From NCBI GenBank assembly GCA_005223045.1, contig NJBM01000017.1, positions 1-64,000 on the forward strand: a DNA stretch of 64,000 bases. The letters run 5' to 3'. A model generated the notes under the pieces. It had not been told where the DNA came from and made no database searches. It worked only from the letters and a program-made list of their open reading frames with translations. The DNA is from Planctomycetes bacterium B3_Pla (GTDB lineage Bacteria; Planctomycetota; Phycisphaerae; Sedimentisphaerales; Anaerobacaceae). This document shows, piece after piece, positions 56,683-64,000 of the stretch. Within the stretch, counting starts at the first letter, position 1. Each line of letters opens with the position of its first letter. Made by a program: the position numbers and the translations under genes.

Positions 56683-57648
56683 CTAAATTCTAAATTCTAA
56701 ACTCCCCGCAAGCTGCTTGCTAACGGCCCTTCGATATCCGGTGATAGTGATATTGCCGTCCGGACGGACTTCGGCGATTGCATAGGAGTTATTTTCAGGG
56801 CCGGCGCCTTCGACCAGGGCCTTCAACGTGTAGTAGTGAATTCCCGCTGTATTGCTGTAGCTGCCGGTATGGTGATGGCCCTGGAAGACGGCAAGCACTT
56901 TGCCCGAGGCTTCCAGAATCTGCCGCACGTCGGGTGCATTTTTCACATAGACCGATCCGGTCCCGTCGAGTAGCTGGTGCGTGAAAGCGACGACTGGATT
57001 ATGTGCTGCAGCGAGGTCTTTCTTGAGCCAGCGCAGCTCCCTGGGAGAGATATTTGCATCGGTCCAGTCAAAATTGCCGTGATCGTAGTTATCACCATCG
57101 GCCTTGTAGTTGGCGTCGAGCACAACGCAGTGCAGGCCGTTCACGTCGAACGAGTAGTAGCTCTTGCCGGAGTCTATGTTAGTGTTGTCCACCCGGCCTA
57201 AAAACTGCGCTTTCGAGATGCTGTCGAGGTCGTGGTTGCCGAGAACATGATAGGTCGGGCCATTAAAGTCTTGGAATACTTTCTCGGCGGCATGAAGATA
57301 TGACAGGGTCCTCTGCTCGACGGGCGGTCTGTCCTGGTCCTTGAAATCACCGAGTTCGATGAGAAAGTCCACCTTCTCGGCGTTCATTAGTTCAACACAT
57401 TCGGCAAGCTTTACGAGAGACTCGCGATAGAATCGCGTGCCCGCGGCGTCGGCATTGGCGTAATGGCAATCCGTAACGATGCCGAAACGTACAGCGTCGT
57501 GCCTTCCGCGCGAGGCGCCCCAGTTCGCACAGGAAAGGGGCAGGCAAGCCAGAGAAGCCGCAGAAGATTTCAAAAATACCCGGCGAGAAATTACCCAATC
57601 ATGCTTTGCCGCCGGACGGCAGCCATTTCTCGAAACAGTCTTGTTCAT
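56683..57648 (-). CDS. Calcineurin-like metallophosphoesterase, Tat-exported
   Basis: A 321-residue phosphoesterase. ISRRVFLKSSAASLACLPLS is a twin-arginine leader. All metal motifs are there: GIVTDCHYAN (D-x-H), IELGDFKD (GD), VLGNHDLDS (GNHD), VAFTHQLL and FQGHHHTGSY (GHxH). Substrate unknown. The ATG at 57648 follows GGAG by eight bases; a frame up to 57672 exists. The last residues and stop come from TTTAGAA repeats. The gene precedes the GH51 gene on the same strand with a 45-base gap. Confidence 0.9.
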   Translation of the reverse strand: MNKTVSRNGCRPAAKHDWVISRRVFLKSSAASLACLPLSCANWGASRGRHDAVRFGIVTDCHYANADAAGTRFYRESLVKLAECVELMNAEKVDFLIELGDFKDQDRPPVEQRTLSYLHAAEKVFQDFNGPTYHVLGNHDLDSISKAQFLGRVDNTNIDSGKSYYSFDVNGLHCVVLDANYKADGDNYDHGNFDWTDANISPRELRWLKKDLAAAHNPVVAFTHQLLDGTGSVYVKNAPDVRQILEASGKVLAVFQGHHHTGSYSNTAGIHYYTLKALVEGAGPENNSYAIAEVRPDGNITITGYRRAVSKQLAGSLEFRI

Positions 57649-57824
57649 CGCGTTGTCTCCGTGAAGGACCATTTAAATCGAATTCTCATTTTAACGAGTT
57701 GGCTCGTCAAATAAAGCAAATTGCTGTATCCATAAACGTAATATGATATATTGCTCAAAGGCAAAGCTCAGAAATGTTGCTGGGCACAAATGATCCGGAA
57801 GCGGTGTTTTGAGGAGTGAGCAGA

Positions 57825-59162
57825 ATGTTAGACCGATGTTTGTTATTGTTTCTTGTCTTTTGTTGTGTGCTGTCGTCATCCTTCAAAGGGGCTGCAGCCG
57901 GGGAAAAGGAGATGCGCAAAGTTCCCGTGGCGAATGGTCTGGCCTCGCATCCGGTGAACGGCGGTCGGTGCCTGATCTCGGATGGCCGGTACCAGTACAT
58001 CGCTTTCTATGACGGCGATCATCGGATGACTATAGGGAAACGAAAGCTGAGCGAGACACAATGGGATTTCGCCAGGCTGCCGGAAAGAGTCGGATGGGAC
58101 ACGCACAACAGAATTGTATTGTTTCAGGACCGAAAGGGATATCTCCACGTCACAGGCAATATGCACTGCGCGCCGCTGCGCTATTACCGAACCAGGGCCC
58201 CCGGCGACATTCACACGTTCGAGGCGATTCATACATGGACCGGCGATTACGAGAACAGAGTCACGTACCCGACCGTGTTCAAACTTCGCGACGGCTCGAT
58301 CTACATGATGTACCGGCACGGCGGAAGCGGAAACGGGATGCGAATCTTAGTACGCTATGACGAGCAGACACAACAATGGACAAAGACCGTGCCGGTTCTG
58401 ACCAACGGTCGGGACCGCAATCCGACATGCAATGCCTATCCGCTCGGCATCTTGGAAGACGGCAGCGGCGTTTGGCACATCGCCTGGTGCTGGCGCGAGA
58501 CTCCGGATGTCGTAACTAACTTTGATATTTGCTATGCGAAAAGCCTCGACCGCGGGGCTTCGTGGAAAGGTTGGGACGGGACGGATCTGAATCTGCCGAT
58601 AACGCCGGAGAATGCCCACGTGGTCGAGCGAATCGCCCAGAAGAGCGGACTGATGAACGGCGGCAACTTCATCGTTGACGGCGAAGGACGGCCCTATATC
58701 GGCTATACTCGCTTCGATAAGGACGGTTACAACCAGCTTTATGTCGCCACACCGGTGGACGGCAAATGGAAAGTCGTCCAGTTGACCGACTGGGAACATC
58801 GCTTCTACTTCGAGGGTCGCGGCACGATTCCCGAGAGCCCTCCTACACCCAGAATCTCGATCACAGCGGATCAGAGGATTCTTGTTTCTTACAGTAATCG
58901 CTATGCAGGTGTCCCCAAGGGACAGTTGGTTCTGACCAGAGACCAATTATTGACAGGCAAACCGGGTCGGCACCGCGCTGAGCGAGCGGTTGACAACACT
59001 CCCAATATCCGTAACATCCGTGCTGTCAACCACGGGCCATTGCCGCCGGGCGTCACACATTATATGCAGCAGCAAACAGACTCGCCCAACCGCGATCGCA
59101 AGCCGCAAGATGCACGAGAGCCAACTATGATTTACGTGGTTGAGGTGAAGAACAAAGGATGA
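57825..59162 (+). CDS. BNR_4-family beta-propeller protein, exported (lyase/glycosidase-like)
   Basis: About 445 residues. Signal peptide LLLFLVFCCVLSSSFKGAAA. The propeller has the BNR_4 features PVNGGRCLISDGRYQYIAFY, HNRIVLFQDRKGYLHVTGNM and LRYYRTRAPGDI, with YPTVFKLRDGSIYMMYRHG and AKSLDRGASWKGWDG. Some BNR_4 proteins are polysaccharide lyases (PL24/PL25 type) or rhamnosidases; the activity here is not known. The ATG at 57825 is preferred, with GAGGAG eight bases upstream, over a GTG at 57816. It is divergent from the phosphoesterase gene. Confidence 0.86.
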   Translation: MLDRCLLLFLVFCCVLSSSFKGAAAGEKEMRKVPVANGLASHPVNGGRCLISDGRYQYIAFYDGDHRMTIGKRKLSETQWDFARLPERVGWDTHNRIVLFQDRKGYLHVTGNMHCAPLRYYRTRAPGDIHTFEAIHTWTGDYENRVTYPTVFKLRDGSIYMMYRHGGSGNGMRILVRYDEQTQQWTKTVPVLTNGRDRNPTCNAYPLGILEDGSGVWHIAWCWRETPDVVTNFDICYAKSLDRGASWKGWDGTDLNLPITPENAHVVERIAQKSGLMNGGNFIVDGEGRPYIGYTRFDKDGYNQLYVATPVDGKWKVVQLTDWEHRFYFEGRGTIPESPPTPRISITADQRILVSYSNRYAGVPKGQLVLTRDQLLTGKPGRHRAERAVDNTPNIRNIRAVNHGPLPPGVTHYMQQQTDSPNRDRKPQDAREPTMIYVVEVKNKG

Positions 59163-59200
59163 AAGGCTGTGCCGGACAAGAATGCAAAATTGTTGAGGTC

Positions 59201-59218
59201 GTCCCGGCACGGCGGGAC
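59201..59218. terminator. Short hairpin between convergent genes
   Basis: GTCCCG and CGGGAC pair around a six-base loop between the ends of the BNR_4 gene and the large PQQ gene. No T-tract follows on either side, so its role as terminator is uncertain. Confidence 0.35.
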
Positions 59219-59240
59219 TCCACAGTTTTGATATTTGATC

Positions 59241-62200
59241 TTAATGCCGGCCTTCGGCGATGATCTCGATTCCACAGAGCATGGGGCCGGCTTTCCCTGC
59301 GGCTGTCGGTGTAAGGGCGACCATTAGGTCGTCTTTCACTTCAATTCCCTTGAATTCCTTCACCACGAGTCGATTTGTGCCGCCCGCTTGCTTTACGACG
59401 TCGAAATTCTCCATGACCTGTCTGCCCTGAAGTGAGACATTGAAAAGACGTTGGCTGATCTCGTATCCTTCGGTCTCAGCAAAGTACAAGCGCACAGTAT
59501 AGGGCCGAGGCTGCTCGAAAGCTCCCTTGATCCGGTCTTCGGACCAGACGGGGGTTTTGCCGATGTGCTTATCGAATGCTTCGACTCTTGACGAATTCGC
59601 GCCTGGTTGGATAAACATGCGGACAGAGACTTCCCTGATCCCTGTCACACCCGAGGCGGCTATCCAGTTGTGCTTGCCTTCGATCCGCGAGCTGTGCCGG
59701 CGGAACCACTGGGGATTTTCATATTTTGCTCGAACGGGGATGTCCGGCGACGGCCCGCCGACACTTGGGAATTCGAGCCATAGCGTGCCGTCTTCGGTAT
59801 AGCGGTTGCCCGGAGCGCCGAAGTTGATCCCTACCTGCCTGACGGGCATGGGCTTGCTCGGAGACTGGTAATAGTCAAAAGTCCAGTATGCCACCTCCGG
59901 CGTATGGACTAGGGCGAGTGATGCCTGGTTCTGGTAGCTGCACGTGCATGTCCGCGTATAGTCCGGGGCGTTCAGCACGCCGTTGGCTACTATCAGATTC
60001 GACGTGCAGCCGGACTTGAACCCGCCGATGCTGGCCGTACCTTGGGCCTTGGTCAAGTCCACAAACGCCCCAGAGGCCGAGCGAAACGTCAGCAGGTTCT
60101 CACTCGCTACCGCCGTGTTGCAACCCTTGAAGCGGACCCAGGTCCAGGGAATCGTTTCGCCGGTCATTGGATGTCGGCGCATTACGTACTCGCCTGTAAG
60201 CAGGTCGAAAACTTTCGCCTCATCGGTCGCCGAACCGCTGCCGCCGCCGGTTTGCGTTACGATCCGGTCGTGATAGATAATCGGGGGGCCTTTGTAACTG
60301 TCGTTGGTCTTCCAGAGCACCTTGCCGTCCGCTGCTCTGTAGGCGACCATGCCTCTGTCCACTTCATCTCTGGCTCTGTCGCCGGACCGGCTGCCCGCCT
60401 GGAGCAGGACGTTGTGTTCGGTCGAATAAGCGAGCCATGTGCCGAAGATGTCCTCATCAGCTTTCCACAAGAGTTCGCCTGTCCGTGCATCTAAAGCGTA
60501 CAGGGTGCGTTCCTTCGACAAGTCGAGCCCCCGGCGTTTGAGGTAGGCGAGCTTGTATTCGGTCATCCCGTCGATGCAGAAGACTTTGTCGGCTGCCACC
60601 GCGATGGCGTTGTGCCGGAAGGAGTATTTCGCCCGGCGCTTCCAGAGCACCTGGCCGCTGCGGCGGTCCATAGCGACGAGTATTTTGCTGCCGGAAGCAT
60701 AGTCTGCATTGACCGTTATCCCGGAGATATTGTGCAGACCGGCAGATTCGGTGTTCCTGTGCACTCCAGGTTTCCCATTCCGGAGGACGACCAGATAAGG
60801 ATTGAGGGTAAAACCGCTGCTGTCAACTTTCCGATTATGCCCTTCGATGGTCAGCACATTTGTTCCCTCACGCAAAAGACTGCTGTGGTTGTCGATCTTG
60901 AAATACTCCCAGCCTTTATGTTCATGTTCTTCTATATCCGAAGCCCTGGCTCCGCTGCCATTAACGACGCCCACACGGAGAACCTCATCCCCGTTGAGGT
61001 AGGCGATAAAGCTGTCGTCGTATTTGACGACTAATCCCAATTCACCGATACTGTCCGGCTCGACTATGTCGAACGACTTGCGCAGATACACGGCCGTGTA
61101 ACGGCCCTTCATGTCCTTGAGCACCGTCTTGTTGTCATTGTAATTGTAGCCGAAACCTGCTGCGGCATTTTTCCATGCCCCGGCGTTGAAATCCGGTTGG
61201 TTCCATCCACTGTTCGGATGACTACCGGCCAGATATTGCCAATCGGTGTTCCTGTCGATGACAGGTCGTGTGTTCTCTGGAAGCCGTCCGGGTCTGTCTT
61301 TTAGCGGAATGCTGAGCGGCGAAGCGGTTGCCAGCAGCAGATCTTCCCGGACTGCCAGCGCCCCCCATCGAGGTCTGTCCTGGCCCGGCATCGAGAATTC
61401 CTTCGCGGTCGCGCCCGTGGCCGGGTCGAGCACATGGATCTTGTCCCCATGGACAACATACACGGCGTCCAAAACAGAGACGTAGTTGCTGCCAATCTCG
61501 TTAGCGCCCGGCTGGTGGCCGGTGTAGTCGTAAAACTTGCCGAGGTCCTGGAAATCTCTTTCCCACAGCAACCGGCCGGTGTAAACGTCGACAGCCCGGA
61601 AGAGATTGCGTCCTTCTATGAAAAGCCTGCCGCCGACCACGTGCGGCGATGGCCCGTGCCCGTGACGCGGCAGAATATTGTCATTTGCCGGGCCGCCGAA
61701 CCACAGAAGGCCCAGCGGAGCCTTGACCAGCCTGTCTGCGGACATGACGGTATTGGTCGAATCGCCGTACTGATGGGTCCAGTCCGCCGAGCCGGGCAGC
61801 GGACCTTCTCGGGTCAGCATGACAGACCTCTTTGAACTTGAGACCACACAGCCGGAGAACTTCAACTCATTTGCTCGCTTGAGAACAGTATCCCGTCTCT
61901 TCCTCGGCCCCAAGACGCAGGCTGTACCGCCATAAGGGCGCAGCGAATGAAAGACTCGCTCAAGGAAAGTATCGTTCTTCTCGAAGTCCGCAGTTTTCAG
62001 GTCTTGGGCTATGATCAGATTAGCCATATAAGGAGGCAGTCGCATCGTCGTTATCTCGCCGACGTGGACGGCGGCGCGAATCCCGTACAGACTTGCCTCG
62101 TCAAGTCTCCGGCGCATTGCCGCGACTTTTTCAGCGTCCGGATCAAGAGCGACGACGTGCAGCTCCGATTGATTCAGCAACTCATAGAGCAATTCACCGT

Positions 62201-63620
62201 CGCCAAGGCCGAGCAGCAGGCAGTAACCATCTTTTTCGCCGCTTGTTTTCAGTATTTCTCTGACCCTGTTCTTGCCGCGGCGAGCGCGGGCAGGCAACGG
62301 TTTGATTTGCTGCGCGTGATGTTTCGGTTTGGTCTTGCTGCCCGCGAAACAGTGGAGCTTGCCTTCGAGAGTGGTCGCAAAAAGTTTGCCGTCGGCTGCG
62401 ATCATGCTCCACACGTCGCTGTCCACTTTTGCCTGCCACGAGACCTTGGGTTGAGCATTGCCGGCTGGGATGTCAACGGCCTGTACAATGCCATCGCCGC
62501 TGCCGTACAGGCGGGAGCCGGCTTTCAAGTGGATTTTATCGAGTTCCGACAGGGCTTTTGTCTGCCACAGTTCCTTTGCCTTCTTGGCCTGGGGTCCGAG
62601 CGTATAGGCCACGACCGTATCATCGTATTTCCTGCCGAAGATGACTTTGTCTGCTATCACCGATGCCGGCGCGCCGGAGATTGCGATGCCGTCGGAGAGT
62701 TTGTGGATGGCCCCGCGATTGAAGAAATGATCGCCCGATGCTATGACCTCGGAGGTGCCGGCTTTGGCGTATTTGTTCAGATGATAGTACAGGAACTGTC
62801 CCGTCCTGCGGTCGTAAGCGGCCGGTACGGAACGTCCGCCGGATATCAGCAGCTTGTCCTCGGTGGCTGCCATATAGCCCTGCGGCGCCACGCCGGCAAA
62901 GGCCGGACTGCTGTGAGGCTGCATGGTGAACGTCGAGCCGCTGCCGCTGTTTTCCCAGACGATCTTGCCGGTCTCGGCGTCGATGGCATAGATGAAGGTC
63001 CCCATAAAGGGCCAGATACCGGCCGCGAAGTAAATCTTGTCCTCGTACAGGACCGGGCCGCCCCGCATGGGCCACATGCCGATCAGTCGGTCGTTGCCGA
63101 GCACTTTGTTTGTCGTGGGGCCTCCAGAAAATCTGTGGATAAGGGATCCGTCCCCGGCGTTAAGACAGTAGAGGTATCCGTCGTCCGAGGCGAAGTAGAG
63201 CTTGTCCCTATACACCACCGGCGCAAAACGCACGGGACCGTCGGAGTAAAAACGCCACTTTTCAGTCCCGGTTTCGGTATCGTAAGCTGTGACGGAGTCC
63301 GAGACCATCGAGCCGACAAAAATGGTCTTTCCGGCAACGACCGGTTCGTAGGAAGCATCGAATCGCAGCTTGTACTGGCTTTCGGGCCAGGCGGGTCTTG
63401 GCGGGGCCAGCTCACGGACCCACTGCAAATGCAATTTTGCCGGCAGTTCCTCGGGCGATGCCGCCCGGCGTCCCGCATCATACCGCCACATCGGCCAATC
63501 GTGTCCACGTGCGATGGCGGGCAAGAGCCAGCAACCAACGAGAATCAGCAAACAGAGACGTCGGTTGGCGTACTCGGCAACATTTGGGATTAGCGTCAAT
63601 CTACGAATATCGTTCAGCAT
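59241..63620 (-). CDS. Very large secreted PQQ-propeller / methyltransferase-like fusion with sugar-binding domains
   Basis: A 1459-residue protein. Signal region LCLLILVGCWLLPAIARG, then HDWPMWRYDAGRRAA, the start of a PQQ propeller (about 40-430). Residues about 465-600 are methyltransferase-like: CLLLGLGDGE (motif I), VVALDPDAEKVAAM with the strand-2 acid, and VFHSLRPYGGTACVLG. A linker DWTHQYGDSTNTV leads to a second propeller, interrupted at about 770-930 by a jelly-roll module (YTAVYLRKSFDIVEPD, SFIAYLNGDEVLRV). A TCTCSYQNQASLALVH motif ends the propeller, and a malectin-like domain (YTVRLYFAETEGYE) is at the C-terminus. AGGAGA precedes the ATG. Confidence 0.9.
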   Translation of the reverse strand: MLNDIRRLTLIPNVAEYANRRLCLLILVGCWLLPAIARGHDWPMWRYDAGRRAASPEELPAKLHLQWVRELAPPRPAWPESQYKLRFDASYEPVVAGKTIFVGSMVSDSVTAYDTETGTEKWRFYSDGPVRFAPVVYRDKLYFASDDGYLYCLNAGDGSLIHRFSGGPTTNKVLGNDRLIGMWPMRGGPVLYEDKIYFAAGIWPFMGTFIYAIDAETGKIVWENSGSGSTFTMQPHSSPAFAGVAPQGYMAATEDKLLISGGRSVPAAYDRRTGQFLYYHLNKYAKAGTSEVIASGDHFFNRGAIHKLSDGIAISGAPASVIADKVIFGRKYDDTVVAYTLGPQAKKAKELWQTKALSELDKIHLKAGSRLYGSGDGIVQAVDIPAGNAQPKVSWQAKVDSDVWSMIAADGKLFATTLEGKLHCFAGSKTKPKHHAQQIKPLPARARRGKNRVREILKTSGEKDGYCLLLGLGDGELLYELLNQSELHVVALDPDAEKVAAMRRRLDEASLYGIRAAVHVGEITTMRLPPYMANLIIAQDLKTADFEKNDTFLERVFHSLRPYGGTACVLGPRKRRDTVLKRANELKFSGCVVSSSKRSVMLTREGPLPGSADWTHQYGDSTNTVMSADRLVKAPLGLLWFGGPANDNILPRHGHGPSPHVVGGRLFIEGRNLFRAVDVYTGRLLWERDFQDLGKFYDYTGHQPGANEIGSNYVSVLDAVYVVHGDKIHVLDPATGATAKEFSMPGQDRPRWGALAVREDLLLATASPLSIPLKDRPGRLPENTRPVIDRNTDWQYLAGSHPNSGWNQPDFNAGAWKNAAAGFGYNYNDNKTVLKDMKGRYTAVYLRKSFDIVEPDSIGELGLVVKYDDSFIAYLNGDEVLRVGVVNGSGARASDIEEHEHKGWEYFKIDNHSSLLREGTNVLTIEGHNRKVDSSGFTLNPYLVVLRNGKPGVHRNTESAGLHNISGITVNADYASGSKILVAMDRRSGQVLWKRRAKYSFRHNAIAVAADKVFCIDGMTEYKLAYLKRRGLDLSKERTLYALDARTGELLWKADEDIFGTWLAYSTEHNVLLQAGSRSGDRARDEVDRGMVAYRAADGKVLWKTNDSYKGPPIIYHDRIVTQTGGGSGSATDEAKVFDLLTGEYVMRRHPMTGETIPWTWVRFKGCNTAVASENLLTFRSASGAFVDLTKAQGTASIGGFKSGCTSNLIVANGVLNAPDYTRTCTCSYQNQASLALVHTPEVAYWTFDYYQSPSKPMPVRQVGINFGAPGNRYTEDGTLWLEFPSVGGPSPDIPVRAKYENPQWFRRHSSRIEGKHNWIAASGVTGIREVSVRMFIQPGANSSRVEAFDKHIGKTPVWSEDRIKGAFEQPRPYTVRLYFAETEGYEISQRLFNVSLQGRQVMENFDVVKQAGGTNRLVVKEFKGIEVKDDLMVALTPTAAGKAGPMLCGIEIIAEGRH

Positions 63621-63962
63621 TGAATCTTTTCTCCTGCCGGTGATCGATAGGGGGCATTTTGGCCGAGTGCGACTTTCACTGAAGTTGTATGGAAGTCAGT
63701 CTCCCATTGCAAGTGATAGGCAACATTTGCGTCATGCTCTGATCCACATCATTTAACACCTTTGCGAAAGCCTCTGAAACTGTAAGGATACCAAAACAAC
63801 GCCGAATTTTCAACAGATTTTTGCCGGAAGCTTCTTTTGGCTTGCAATCCCGGCGGCTGAAATGCTGGCAAAATCGCCCGCAAATGTTAAGATAGCCGCA
63901 TAAGTCGAAAAACGGCAGGCCGAATTCTGCCGGTATTTGCTGTGTATTAAGGAGACCATTCA
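63621..63962. other. Divergent promoter region
   Basis: No gene seen between the large PQQ gene (minus strand) and the gene starting at 63963 (plus strand). It must contain both promoters; no clear promoter or operator could be identified. Confidence 0.5.
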
Positions 63963-64000
63963 ATGCCGAGTGAGATAACGCTCGAAGAGGTTTTGAGCAG
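63963..64000 (+). CDS. Start of a gene cut by the window end
   Basis: ATG at 63963 with AAGGAG ten bases upstream opens a frame reading MPSEITLEEVLS before the window ends. The strong ribosome site and reading-frame start after a gene-free stretch make a real gene likely. Twelve residues are too few to identify it. Confidence 0.6.
   Translation, partial: MPSEITLEEVLS

Noticed and set aside
61947..63593. 548-codon plus-strand frame antisense to the large PQQ gene
   Set aside because: It is a shadow of the GC-rich minus-strand gene; the minus strand carries the signal peptide, propeller and methyltransferase motifs.

Overview
The window looks like a chromosomal segment of a planctomycete, most probably class Phycisphaerae (Sedimentisphaerales-like, free-living). 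The evidence is the combination of many secreted PQQ-type beta-propeller proteins, a pseudopilin with an H-x9-D type tail, ECF sigma factors paired with small membrane proteins, DUF4932 and DUF502 proteins, a sulfatase and many polysaccharide-active enzymes, and long stretches of intergenic repeat DNA. This assignment rests on gene content only; no rRNA, tRNA, CRISPR array or complete insertion sequence was seen.

Region 1 (1-10.2 kb, all plus strand) is an assimilatory sulfur operon. The order is: end of an Rrf2/CymR-like regulator, a DUF2061 membrane protein, APS reductase (cysH), O-acetylhomoserine sulfhydrylase (metY), a ThiS-like sulfur carrier, an E1-like activating enzyme, a JAMM protease, a YiiX-like lipoprotein, a siroheme sulfite reductase fused to TusA, two cysteine-synthase paralogues and a PQQ-propeller protein. 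The carrier ends in a diglycine masked by three more residues. With E1, JAMM and PLP enzymes around it, this matches the protein-thiocarboxylate route to homocysteine/cysteine. APS would be reduced to sulfite, sulfite to sulfide, and sulfide loaded on the carrier.

Region 2 (10.2-22.5 kb) is accessory. It has a block of ~84-bp repeats, an AT-rich two-gene cassette of unknown function (11.4-14.3 kb), an HpnZ-like alcohol dehydrogenase with an organophosphate-type MFS transporter, a small conserved ORF of 58 codons, a pseudopilin, and a decayed duplicate of a uroporphyrinogen decarboxylase-like methyltransferase whose intact copy lies at 21.3-22.5 kb. Four copies of a 50-bp element sit upstream of four minus-strand genes here. 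An OmpW-like porin and an Rrf2 regulator lie between.

Region 3 (22.5-63.6 kb) is mostly exported glycan- and polymer-related functions. These include three large secreted proteins that join a methyltransferase-like domain to PQQ propellers, a propeller glycosidase-like protein, a CehA/McbA metallohydrolase, a sulfatase, an enolase-superfamily dehydratase, a heparinase II/III-like lyase, a DUF5696-type glycosidase, a GH51-like arabinofuranosidase, a BNR_4 protein, a Tat metallophosphoesterase and an M23/PKD peptidase. Between them are two ECF sigma modules, a DUF4932 protease, gamma-glutamyltransferase with N-formylglutamate amidohydrolase, DUF502, HU and LexA. Several coding sequences contain or end in intergenic-type repeat DNA, including a perfectly in-frame 54-bp palindromic repeat inside the GH51 gene.
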